Source of the DNA: Monosporascus cannonballus
Taxonomy: Eukaryota; Ascomycota; Sordariomycetes; Xylariales
Direction of reading: 5' to 3'
Assembly: GCA_004154925.1 (NCBI GenBank)
Contig: QJNS01000090.1
Coordinates: forward strand, 62,001-126,000
DNA length: 64,000 nucleotides
Positions within the stretch are counted from its first letter, which is position 1, and each line of letters begins with the position of its first letter. Shown here piece by piece: positions 1 through 11,065 of this stretch. Both the position numbers and the translations under genes were made by a program. Below the pieces are notes generated by a model. The model saw only the letters and a list, made by a program, of their open reading frames with translations. It had not been told where the DNA came from and did not search any database.

Positions 1-227
1 CGATAAGATCGGGAAAATCAGGTATAATACGCTCGTTATTTCCATAGTCTAGATAGCATTAGCTGGTAACACTTATCAATACCAATCGCTTGCAATACGA
101 CTTCTGCACCCTTGGTATTAAGAGATGTGACTAAGTTACCTCATTGTTACAGAGTCCTACAATACTTCTGCTAATATAAACCCGTATAACTAAGGTTCAA
201 TAGTTGGTTAAACCCTTAGCCGTTATA
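1..227 (+). repeat. Truncated LTR related to element 1 (window edge)
   Basis: This stretch aligns with the 3' two thirds of the 369-bp LTRs at 713-1081 and 7061-7429. Shared blocks include CTTCTGCTAATATAAACCCG and TAGTTGGTTA, and the same terminal GCCGTTATA at 219-227. It differs from them by substitutions and small indels, so it is a related but not identical copy. The 5' part lies outside the window, so I cannot tell whether it is a solo LTR or the 3' LTR of another element. Confidence 0.8.
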
Positions 228-712
228 TAAAATAATTACTAGACGGATTTTTCTTATTTTAAGAATATTAAGAAAACCCGACGTATAATAATACGACTAG
301 TAATTATATGATTACTATTTATATAAATATTATAGTCGCTTATTTTCTAAACTTAAATTTAATTGTATTAGCTTTTATTTTAATTTTATAAATTTTTAAA
401 AATTTATATATATGTATATAATTTTGTATTTAATAAAAATATTAAATAATAAATTTATCAGATATAAATTAATTATATTTTAATTATGAAATTATTTCGA
501 ATTTATTTGTTTTTAATTTTTTTTAAACTTTAAAGTAATAACAATAACTCGTATAATTAAAAATATAATTAAACGAGCTTTATTATATTAAAATACTTTT
601 AAACAGCTTCTAGGAAAATAATATACTCGGTATTTACGTTATCGTAACTATAAAAACATTACATTTGATAATTTTACTAAATTTTAATTTAACTATATTA
701 GCTTTAATTTTT
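228..712. other. AT-rich repeat-derived spacer
   Basis: There is no open frame. The segment is strongly AT-rich with TpA excess, as expected of RIP-degraded DNA. A 29-bp direct repeat (347-375 and 677-705, 25 of 29 identical) is visible. The run of T at 708-712 is the left copy of the TTTTT target duplication of element 1. Confidence 0.6.
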
Positions 713-1081
713 TGTTACGACCCAACTCAAGATCGGCCACGAAAATGATCGGACCCACAAAAAAGAGTCACGTGATTTGGATCTCTCTTAGCATCAAGAT
801 TTAAATAAATCCATATAGAACTAACCGAATCTAATAGCATTAAATCTTTAATAACGTCAAAATCTAATAACGATTTAATTAATTTATGAAAATATATACG
901 CTTATTACTTCCATAATCTAAATAGCTTTAACTTGCAATAATAATTCGTTACCCAAAATATTTTTGGTATTACAAGACGTAATAAATTACTGTATGTATT
1001 GCTTAAATTCCTACGATATTTCTGTTAATATAAATCTGTCGACTTAAGTTTAATAATTGGTTAATTAACTTAGCCGTTATA
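713..1081 (+). repeat. 5' LTR of element 1
   Basis: This 369-bp LTR begins TGTTACGACCC and ends GCCGTTATA. It pairs base for base, without a net length difference, with 7061-7429. Differences between the two copies are almost all transitions; by eye I found only about two transversions. That fits C-to-T mutation on both strands (RIP) rather than ordinary drift. Confidence 0.95.
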
Positions 1082-1936
1082 CGTTATAAGTTTTTATTCA
1101 GTAATACCGTTAAACTTTAAGCAATATTTAATACTGTCAAAATATCGACCAGCATTCAAAAAACCTTTGCTTAACAGTTTCAGGCTCGAATTCGGGAGTT
1201 GGAAAGAAAAATTCGACAATTTAAAGCTATACCTGCCTAACCCTTTTTCGTTCGTATGAAGTCGAAAAAACCAGAATCTTACGATAAAAAAAACAACCTT
1301 TAAACCTTTTTAATTTAGGCACGAATTTACTTTTGTTTTTTAAATTTTAACGACCTAGCGGATATAATCTTAATAATAAAAGTATGCCTAACAAAAAATG
1401 CGGTTAATTAATTTGAACCTATTATAAGAAACTTTTTAGAAATAAAAAAAGAAAATAAGGAAAATTTTATTAACGAAATCTTTTCGACTTATATTAATTT
1501 TGAAAATAAAATGCGCGATAATTTCGGCAATCCGGATAAAAAACAATTAACGGCTTAATAACTTTTATAATTCCGACAAAAAAAACCTGCGTCCAAGTAC
1601 GCCGTAACCTTTAAAAGTTTTGCAGCTAAAGCAGGATAGGAAGATAACGAAGCCGATACTCTTATCGACATATTTTATAAAGGATTAAAGAACGATATAA
1701 AGGATAAAATTATTCGAATCGAACGACCAATTGCTTTGGACCGGTATATCGTAAAGGTAATTAAGATTAACAATCGACAATTTAAAAAACGACAAAAAAA
1801 AGGATAATATGCCTTACGTTCGGGATATAAGTTTAACCAAAGAAAAAAACAAAACGCATTCCTTACTTTTCATAAAACGGCGCCAAAACTTATGGAACTC
1901 GGCGTTACTTACAAATAAAATTAAAACCAGATTAAA

Positions 1937-1978
1937 TGCTTTAATTATAGCAAAATGGGACACAAGGCCTATAAGTAC
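1937..1978 (+). pseudogene. Gag zinc-knuckle relic (element 1)
   Basis: The frame reads C-F-N-Y-S-K-M-G-H-K-A-Y-K-Y, which matches the CX2CX4HX4C spacing of a retroviral-type CCHC knuckle. The second and third cysteines are replaced by tyrosine (TGT/TGC to TAT/TAC), the change a G-to-A mutation gives. The first Cys and the His survive. It marks the end of gag. Confidence 0.8.
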
Positions 1979-3849
1979 AAAAAACTCAAGAAATTACAAT
2001 AAGATAACTGGACTTTTATATCGGAAGAATAATTCAGGAATAATTAAGGAAACGATAATAAAGTTATTAACATAATCCAAGCTAAATACGCATCAAGCCC
2101 TAAGTAAAAGGTCCAATAAGGACCATTACGATAAGAAATCCGACGAAAAATATAAAAAATCAAAAAATTGGCTTAACAAATAATACAAATACAGCAAAAG
2201 GCATTATAAGGATAATTACGCGAATACCAGAGTTGAACAAAAAAAATCTGTCCCGGAATACCCGATCGATATAACAGAATGCATACTATACACTGTCGAC
2301 GATAAGAATACCCCGATTACGAAAAATGGAAATAATATATTTACGTACGAATTACCCGCATGTACTATAAAGGATTCGACTTTCCAAATCTAACCGGGCA
2401 TAATAAAAACGACAAATAATAATATTAATAATTTCGAACTATAGCTCCAAAAAATATCTAATAGCTTGCCGAAATAGAAAGTTAATTTAAAAGAAAATAA
2501 TGTCTGCAGGAAAACCCCTTTTGTTATTATAAATAATATAATCACTAAACGAAAAAGGAATTAATTTAATATACGGTAAAAAAGCATTATTAAAAGTTAT
2601 TACGAATCTTTATTTTTAATTAATATTTATTATAAATCCTTACGAAAAAAAGGCCATTAAGAAAAAAATACGTTAATTTATAAAAGATTTCTAAAACGAT
2701 AGTTATAATGACGCATAATAGGATACAATCGTAAATATAAAAAAACAATTTATTCGATAAGAAAAAAAACTACAAAAAAATCAAAAACAATTAATACGGC
2801 TCGAAAAAACAATATACCGACAATAACGACAAATATAACAGCTTAACGCGTTAAACGAAAAAACATAAGCAAAACTTAACCAATTCGAATAAAAGTTAAA
2901 AGAAAAAGATTACCTATAAAAAAGCCGCAAAATAACAAAACCTAAAAAAGTTAAAAGGAATTCCTAAAAAAGGCTTTAAACGCAATAATAAGAAACGTTA
3001 ACGACTTTATTATTTTGGTTATATAAATCGGAACGCATTGGTATATCGCAATAATAAATTACGGAGCTCTAAGCGGAAATTATATTGTACCAGATATGGT
3101 TAATAAGCTTAAATTACTATGGAGATATAAGTTAGAACCTTATATAACGACGAATACCGAAAGTTAAAAATTCGCTTACGATAATAGAAAAGTTATACGC
3201 AAAATTAATTATTTCGAGATTTTTATTTAAGGATAATATTAAACGGTTAATTTCGATATCGTTCTATTCGAGAATTACGATATGATTTTAAGATTACTAT
3301 GGATATATCAATACGGAATTTTGATTAACGGCGGAATTGGCCAAATAAAGTTTACTTTATTCCTTATTAATAAATAAAAAAAGGAAAAATTAAGATTTTA
3401 ATATTTGATTGATGATGGCGACGAATATAGGCATAAGGATACGACAAATACCTTATTACTTAAAGAAATAAAATTCAAAAAAGAAAACGGATATTAAAGA
3501 AAAATATAACGCATTATTATTATTATTAGAACGAAACTAAAGCAATTAAATGACGATTTGGAACAACAAAAACAGCAGCCCAAAAAGTTAGAAAATCTGA
3601 TTAATGTGCTACTATAATACCATAAATACGAATAGCTTTTTAGGAAAAAGTTCGATACGAAATTATTAGAATATAGCGAATAAAATTATGAAATAATCCT
3701 TAAAAAAGGATTTTCGACAAAGTTTTACCTTATTTATAACCTTAATAAAAACGAATTACGTATTTTCAAAAAAATACCTGGAAAATCGGTTACAAAAAGG
3801 ATAAATTCGACTTTCAAAATTATTAGCAGGATATCTTATATTTTTCGTA

Positions 3850-4970
3850 TTTAAAAAAAATGGGAAATTACGATTTGTAATTAATTACCGACAACTAAAC
3901 GACGTTATTGTCAAAAATCGAATATTATTACCTTTAATTACGGAAATAAAAAACCGACTTTATAAAACTAAATAATTTATAGTATTCGATTTTAAAGATA
4001 AATATAACTTTATCAAGATTAAGAAAAAATACGAATGGAAAATAACTTTCAAAATAAAGTACGAACTGTTTAAATATTTGGTTATATTAATAGAACTTAC
4101 GAACGTACTAATAACTTTTTAGCGAATAATTAACCACGTATTACAAAAATATCTCGATATTTTCGTCCTTTGCTATCTCGACGACATTTTTATTTTTTCG
4201 AAAACAAAAAAAATATACGCAAAATACGTTCATAAAGTTCTTTAAGCTTTACAAAACGCAAAATTACTTATTAACGCAAAAAAAAAAATTAGTTCTATAT
4301 ATAAGAAGTAAAATATTTAAAACATATTATTATTCTAAAATACATCAAAATAAACCCTAAGAAAATCGCTACAGTTACAAAATAACAAACGCCAAATACG
4401 GTTAAAGAAGTACAGGTATTTCTTGGATTCGCCAATTACTACAGGAAGTTTATTCGAAACTTTAGCAGAATAACTATACCCTTAACAAATTTTACGAAAA
4501 TTTTTTTTAAATGAACGCTAAATACGAAAAAAACATTTCAAGATATTAAGGATATAATTATTAACGAATTAATACTAATTATATACGATCTAAACCATCC
4601 CGTTAAATTAAAAACTGATATTTCGGATTATGCGTTAAATGTAATAATCGGATAACGAAATAATTAAAGCAAATTACACCTTATTGCATTTTTTTCGTAC
4701 AAATTAAAAGAAGCCGAATTTAATTACGGCATTCCAAATAAGGAATTTATAGCTATTATTATGGCATTTCGAAAGTTCAAGTACTTCCTAAAGGGAAATT
4801 TGTACCAGGTCAAAATTTATACGGATTATCAAAATCTTATCCGATTTACCACAACCAAGAAACTTACAAAACGATAATTTTATTACGTAAAGGAATTGGC
4901 GAATTTCGACTTCGTTATTATCTATAAGAAAAAATCAAAGAACGACAAAGTAAACGTTTTAAACAAACGA
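3850..4970 (+). pseudogene. Reverse transcriptase and RNase H relic (element 1)
   Basis: From about 3,878 the frame reads VINYRQLNDVIVKNR, the fingers/palm motif of Ty3/gypsy RT. The catalytic Y-L-D-D-I box (TATCTCGACGAC, 4174-4185) is intact. From about 4,685 the RNase H domain is readable: AFFSYKLKEAEFNY, then NKEF-AIIMAFRKFKYFLKG and IYTDYQNL, whose Asp is the expected metal ligand. Stops, mostly TAA/TAG from Gln or Trp codons, and a few frame changes break it. The product would have copied the element RNA into DNA. Confidence 0.88.
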
Positions 4971-5415
4971 TTAAACCTTGAAAAAAATATGTTAAAATTA
5001 GCCATACGATTTTTGATACCATTACAAAAAGATATTTACGCCTATAACAGATTACGACGATTCGGGTAATACCTTTTAATATACATTAAAGAATTTAGCA
5101 ATATAACGATAATTTTCTAGAAAACCAAAAAACGAATAAAATATAAGTTTTAAAAAAATACCAAAAAGATCTAATACGAAAATATATGAATATCAATTAT
5201 ATGGATATCCAAGGATCCATAAAACCCTAAAGCGATTTTAACGTATATATTTTTTTCCTAAAATGAAATTAACGGTATAAAAAATCATACGGCAATATAA
5301 TATTTGCGCCAAAGCAAAAACTCAATAACACAAACTATACGGAAAATTACAGCTATTACCAATCGCAAAACGATTATAATATTCAGTCATATTCGACTTT
5401 ATTACTAAGCTTCCT

Positions 5416-5685
5416 ATGTTAGGAAATCCAATTACGGAAATATACCACGATAACATTTTCGTAATCGTCGACCGATTTACGAAATTTTCCTATTTTTTAC
5501 CATATTATAAAGACATAAACGCCGAACAACTGGCATACATTTTTTTCAAACACATTTTCAACATATACGGAGTACTAATGGAAATTATATCAAATAAAGG
5601 ATCGACATTCGCATTTAAATTTTGGCAAGGCTTAATAGCACAAATAGGCTTAAATCACAAATTATCCAGCGCATTTAGACTATAA
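5416..5685 (+). pseudogene. Integrase core relic (element 1)
   Basis: This 89-codon open stretch reads like the integrase catalytic core. IVDRFTKFSYFLPYYKD carries the first catalytic Asp. ISNKGSTF corresponds to the family motif SD-x-G-S-x-F, with the second Asp changed to Asn, a G-to-A change. The frame ends where the family has the SAYHPQTDGQTE-like segment. The enzyme would have inserted the cDNA; the Asp loss alone would inactivate it. Confidence 0.88.
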
Positions 5686-6313
5686 ATAAACGGACAGATA
5701 AAACAAATAAATCAAACCTTAAAAACTTATTTACGATGCTACATTAATTACGAACAAAATAATTAAGTTAAAAAGCTACCGATTACTTAATTAACTTATA
5801 ATACCAGCTATTACGAAAGCATTAAAATAACATCTGCAAACGCAAATTTTGGTTTTATTTCAAAAGTTTATAAGGAAATACATAATAAAAGTCCAATTAA
5901 TATTAAAACAATTCTTATATTAAAAGAATTACGATAATTACACCAGGAAATAAAAATAAAATTAAAATTCGTACGAAATTAAATAAGCAAATATTATAAC
6001 TAGAAAAAGTTAGAAAGATTAATTTTTGAAAAAGAAAAGATAGTTTTCCTCGTTATAAAAATATTTAAACAAATCGACTCAGCAAAAAACTCGATTCTAA
6101 ATATATCGATCTATACAAAATTACTAAAAAAATCTTAGAAAATAATTATTAATTAAAACTTTTACCAAAAGTTAAACTTTACCTAATTTTTCATATTTCT
6201 TTACTTAAATTAATAGCAAATACCATTAAGATATATACGGTATAGGACGAAATGGAAATAAAAAACGAACGAACATACGAAATAAAAAAGATATTCGACA
6301 TACGGAAACAAAA

Positions 6314-6412
6314 CGGACTTATTCAGTACTTAATTAAATGGAAAAAGCACCCAAATTTCGAAAATATCTAAAAATTCGCTAAGAACTTTATTGGCGCCTA
6401 ACGCCTATTGAA
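6314..6412 (+). pseudogene. Chromodomain-like relic at the Pol C-terminus (element 1)
   Basis: After the integrase the frame reads GLIQYLIKWKKHPNFENI. This resembles the start of a chromodomain (YLVKWKG-P-E-NTWE). Its place between integrase and 3' LTR is where chromoviruses carry this domain, which in known elements directs insertion to heterochromatin. The second aromatic part is broken by a stop. Confidence 0.7.
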
Positions 6413-7060
6413 AAACTTTTACTAGCGACGACGAAATTACTAAAAAAACCTCTTAATTAAGGTTATTAGAAATAAATTAGTTAAGGGAAATAAAGAATAA
6501 TACGGAAAACGGAACCTCGGCCTCCGTATGCTTCTGCTTATCCAGCTTATCTATTAACTGAAATCCGCGATTAATAATTTTAATTTCCTTAACGTAAAAA
6601 AATTTCTTTTAACGACGAAAACGAAAAAAGCGATTAATGGTCTTATCGATATTACGTTATTTACGTACCAAATCCTTTTTTAATTCTTGTTAAAAGCGTA
6701 AAAACGTCTTTTTAATAATGGTTTTTTCGCGATTTAAACGATTTTTTTCCTTCTTAATATAACGTAGGGAATCGATTAAGACGCCAGAACTATCGCAATA
6801 ACGACAGTTTTTAATATATTCGCTATAACGACGAATTTCTTTAATTATTTAACATTTTATACCATTTTCGAAACAAGGCGTATACGGCATAAATTCAAAA
6901 CCAAATTTAATAATATAAGCAACTAAGAAATCTAGGTTTTCTCTTTGATTAGGACGATTACAAGGTTTACGATTAATAACATAACCTGCCATAGTAAAGA
7001 AAAATAATTTACTAGGAAAGAAAATCTTTAAAGATAAAGATCTTAAAAAAAAGAAGATCG

Positions 7061-7429
7061 TATTACGACCCAACCCAAGATCGGCTACGAAAACAGTCGG
7101 ACCCACAAAAAAAAGTCACGTAATTTGGATCTTTCTTGGTATCAAAATCCAAATGAATTCATATAGAACTAACCGAATTTAATGGCATTGGATTTCTAAT
7201 AACGTCAAAATTTAATAACGATCTAATTAACTTATAAAGATATATACGTTTATTACTTCTATAATTTAAATAACTTTAGTTTACAATAATAATTCGTTAC
7301 CCAAGATACCCTTAGTATTACGAAATGTAACAAATTACCGTATTTATTGCTCAGTTTTCCACGATACTCCTGCTAACATAAACCCGTCGACTTAGGTTTA
7401 ATAGTTGGTTAATTAGCTTAGCCGTCACA
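7061..7429 (+). repeat. 3' LTR of element 1
   Basis: This is the 369-bp partner of 713-1081. It begins TATTACGACCC (the TG start changed to TA) and ends GCCGTCACA, which keeps the canonical CA end. It is followed directly by TTTTT (7430-7434), the right target duplication. Confidence 0.95.
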
Positions 7430-9421
7430 TTTTTATCGAAAAAATTCGAAAAAATTCCTATACACGTATTAGCTTATATTCGATATATATTTAAAATATT
7501 TAATATATTTGATTTAAGTTAGTTGTAAAAATAAAATAAAAAATTTTTCAAAAAAATATATAAAACGAAAAAGTTATTTTGTAACTTAAACTTAGACCTC
7601 GCTGGCTCGTTACGGGGATACGTTATTTGATTGGTTAATTTTAGCGCCTTACTGTAGTACATAAAAATACATCAAATATAAAAACGAGCCAGCAGATTAT
7701 CTTAGCTAGCTTAGGCCTTTCTGGCTCGTTTTTCCACTTTTTTCAAAGTTATTTAAGTACCGTTTTATAACGTTAAATATTAACCAATTAAATTTCAAAT
7801 CCTCGTAACGAGCTAGCAAAGCCTAAGTTATAGTTATGCGAAAAAGGGTTCCGTTTTGTAAATTTACTTTTTAAAAAATAAAAATCGTAATAACTTAATA
7901 ATAATACATTTTTATAATTGTATATATATATATATAATTACTTTAATTATAACTTATTATTAATATTACGATAATTTTGATTAGGATTCGTTTGTTATTT
8001 TTAAACTCTAATATATCTAGTAGTTATAGCTTAACTTTATTACGTTATTATTCTCTTATTTAAAATATAATAAATCCGAATTTTCTTAGTTTTATTACGC
8101 GAACCCAGAAAAACAGGATATACGTATACGTATTTTAGCATTTTAGCAAAAATAACAGATAGATATAGAATTTAAAAGTTTTATTTATAGTTGGATTTTA
8201 TATAACGATAGTTAAACGATTAATTTAACCGCTAAAATTAAATATTTAATTAACGTATTAAAAACCAATTATATAATCAATTAATAATACGTAAAAGTTA
8301 ATAGAAATTTATAATTTTAATTAATTAAAACTTTATTATTCGTAAATACTATAATATATTATATAAAGAGCTTATGGCTTTTGCAAAAAAGCTTGGATTT
8401 CGCCGTCCGCCGAAAAAGGTATTATTGGAAATTGAAATAATCTATATTATTTTAGATAAGGGTTAACGTTTTGTAATAACGTTTGCCCTTAATTAATTTA
8501 TGTTTTTAAATTAGATAATTATACATTTAAAGAAAAAAGTAATTATTATATAATGGGAAATAAAAGACGAAACGGTTTTGTAATAATAACGATCTAAATA
8601 TTTATATATATATATTTTTTATAATCTTAATTAATATAAATAGGATAATTTTTAAAATTAATAACAATTACCTATCTTATTTATTATGTAGACTTTTATT
8701 AGTTTCGTGTTTATTACGAGATAATATCGATATATTAAAGAGGTTAAGTATTTTCGAAAATTATTATACATTAATAAAAATATAATTCGATTAATAAAAA
8801 ATTAAAATAATTATATTAATTTCTTTATAATAATACAATTTTAATTAACATACGTTGCGTTTTATAATTAGGTATAATAGAACAATATTACATTTTAATA
8901 TTATAATTTTAATACTTATAATTATATTCGTAATATAACGGTTTAATACGACGTTATTATGCGAAATATTATTATTACTTCTACTCGTTATTATAGCTGT
9001 AACCTTAAAAAAGAATTTAAAAAAATTTATGTTCCGGTTTAATTAATATTATAAAATAAAATAAGTTTATAAAATACTGTAATATTATTTAATACCGCCT
9101 AATATTTCTTATTAATTCGTAATTAATATTATTTGTACTTTAATTTTTATTTTTATTAATAAGTTTTATAAATACAATAAATAAAAATTTCGGCTTTTTT
9201 AAATTAAAGCGTATATAATATAATAAATGTCGTTTTATTATATTAAGTATAAATAATAAAAGTAAAAGCACTATTTATAGTATTTATAATATTTATCGAA
9301 AATTTTTCTAAAAGATATATAGATTTAAAGAAAAATAATTTTATTAATTTTCGAAACGTTTTTATTTTATTTGTAAAGATCAAAAAAATAATTAGTTATA
9401 TTCGGAAAATATAGGCCAGTT
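7430..9421. other. AT-rich degraded repeats between the LTR elements
   Basis: There is no gene. Apart from the inverted-repeat pair at 7591-7827, I found only AT-rich DNA. A short less degraded patch at about 8,371-8,467 reads LMAFAKKLGFRRPPKKVLLE on the plus strand for some 30 codons. It may be a remnant of a DNA transposon or another ORF; I do not recognise the family. Confidence 0.5.
7591..7827. mobile_element. Paired inverted-repeat (MITE-like) elements
   Basis: The ends form a 28-bp imperfect inverted repeat: 7591-7618 against the reverse complement of 7800-7827, with 23 of 28 identical and the differences mostly transitions. Inside lies a perfect 13-bp inverted repeat (AAAAACGAGCCAG 7680-7692, CTGGCTCGTTTTT 7721-7733). 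The core CTGGCTCGTT thus occurs four times in alternating orientation. This suggests two adjacent short elements of about 110 bp each, or one nested in another. There is no coding capacity. Confidence 0.55.
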
Positions 9422-9627
9422 TGTGAGAATACAGCCCCTATATAGATGAGGCCGGTAGCCGATCAGCCACCGATCAGCCACCGACCTACTTACTAGTATA
9501 AATCCACTATCTGGCAGCTAGTGGGAAACGCCAGATGGAAGTAACCTAATACACTTACTTCTTGGAATCTGCTCTACGACTGGTCGGAGATCACCTTACC
9601 CAGCTTACAGCTGTCCATTATCTTACA
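9422..9627 (+). repeat. Solo LTR of the element-2 family
   Basis: This 206-bp sequence begins TGTGAGAATACAGCCCC and ends TTACA. It is homologous over its whole length to the LTRs at 10860-11065 and 18071-18276, and is less RIP-altered than they are. It is flanked on both sides by CAGTT (9417-9421 and 9628-9632), so it is a bona fide insertion reduced to one LTR by recombination. Confidence 0.92.
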
Positions 9628-10859
9628 CAGTTAAACCGAAACAGCCGATTTATACGATAGGAAATAATAGCTTTTTTTATTTTTATTTTATTTTATATAT
9701 AAATAAAATTTCTGCTTATATTTATACGTATTTATTAGTATGAAAATATAATCGAAACGTATAAAGTATAAGTAATTTTAAAAACGGATCGTTAATTTTT
9801 AAATAAAATAATATAATTATATTAAAAATTGTCGAAATTTTATTTTTTTCGAATTTTTTATTCTTTATATATATAATATTTGTATATTTACGTTATTTTC
9901 GTAGAAATTACGTACCCGATACGAACTATTTATAATAAATGCATTTAGCATATATAGAGCTTACCGAGTTTATAAAGTATATATGCTTCCGGTTAACCGT
10001 TATCGAATTTGAATTTATCGGGCATAAAATGATTTTTAAATATCTTAATTACGTCGAATAAATAAAAAATGTATCGCGAGGTTTTAATTAAAATGCATTA
10101 ATAAATAAAAAGTTTTCCGACGAAAATTTTCTATTATTATTTTCTAATAATACGTTACTAGATAATATATATAATTTATCGAATAATTTATAAATATTTT
10201 ATTTTTTAATTCGGGAATATAGCTTATTTGTGTTTTTTTAAACGGCACTATTTTAATTAAAACGTATCGAATTAACCCTTTTTATCGAATAATTACGGGG
10301 TCGAAAATATTTTTAATATGGTCGATATTTTATAAGGCGATAACTTTTTTGAATTTAATAAAAATAATAACTAACTATTTATTAATACTGCTTTTATTAA
10401 TAAAAAAATTACAAAATTATTTTTCTTAAAAAAAACCAAGTTTATTTATGCTTTTCGTATATTATTATAAAGGGCTGCATATGCAACAACTAAGAATATA
10501 GGCCACAATAGATCTATTAAGAAATCTAGAAAACAACTAAAAAAATGCGTAAAAACAGCTAGCTATATATATAGGAACCACGGGATTAATGTTACGCTAA
10601 TCTCTTTACTAAGGCCCTTAGCTCGTGATATAACCTCTTTTTCTAAATCTAATCCTCGCTTTTCCCCGTTATGCGGCAAACGCTTATTTATAACACCCTT
10701 TTAAAGACCTTGTTCCAAAGCGGCGATATTTGTAAATCCTAATCCAAAAAGTCCTTTAACGGTTACGAAAAGATTACGCCGCGTACTTTACGCCCGTACA
10801 TTTTTAACACATTGCGCGTTACCAACTTTATATCCTCGTATTATTTTTTTTAAAGTTTT
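9628..10859. other. AT-rich spacer with an unidentified relic
   Basis: There is no intact gene. The part at about 10,450-10,850 is clearly richer in G+C than its surroundings. On the minus strand it shows open stretches such as GLDLEKEVISRAKGL and FGLGFTNIAALEQGL. I do not recognise the family. Element 2 begins at 10860, so this may be the body of an older repeat that element 2 interrupted. Confidence 0.45.
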
Positions 10860-11065
10860 TGTAAAAATACAGCCCTTATGAGGATGAGGCTGGTAGCCGA
10901 CCAGCCACCGATTAGCCACCGACCCATTTACTAGTATAAATCCACCATCTGGCAGCTAGTAGGAAACGCCAGATAGAAGTAACCTAATATACTTACTTTT
11001 TGAAATCTGCTTTACGACTAGTCGGAGATTATCTTACCCAGCTTATAATTATCCATTATTTTATA
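10860..11065 (+). repeat. 5' LTR of element 2
   Basis: This 206-bp LTR starts TGTAAAAATACAGCCC and ends TTATA (originally TTACA). It has the same length and internal order as 18071-18276 and as the solo copy at 9422-9627. GTTTT precedes it directly. Confidence 0.94.

Larger units (their letters stand above)
713..7429 (+). mobile_element. Ty3/gypsy chromovirus-like LTR retroelement, RIP-degraded (element 1)
   Basis: This is a complete but dead element of 6,717 bp. Two LTRs of equal length (369 bp) lie in direct orientation, starting TG/TA and ending TA/CA, flanked by TTTTT at 708-712 and 7430-7434. Ty3/gypsy pol order is readable despite many stops: zinc knuckle (1937-1978), reverse transcriptase with YLDD (4174-4185), RNase H (about 4670-4970), integrase core (5416-5685) and chromodomain-like stretch (about 6314-6364). 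The RT-RNase H-integrase order assigns it to Ty3/gypsy rather than Ty1/copia. No frame is long enough to make a functional protein. Confidence 0.93.
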
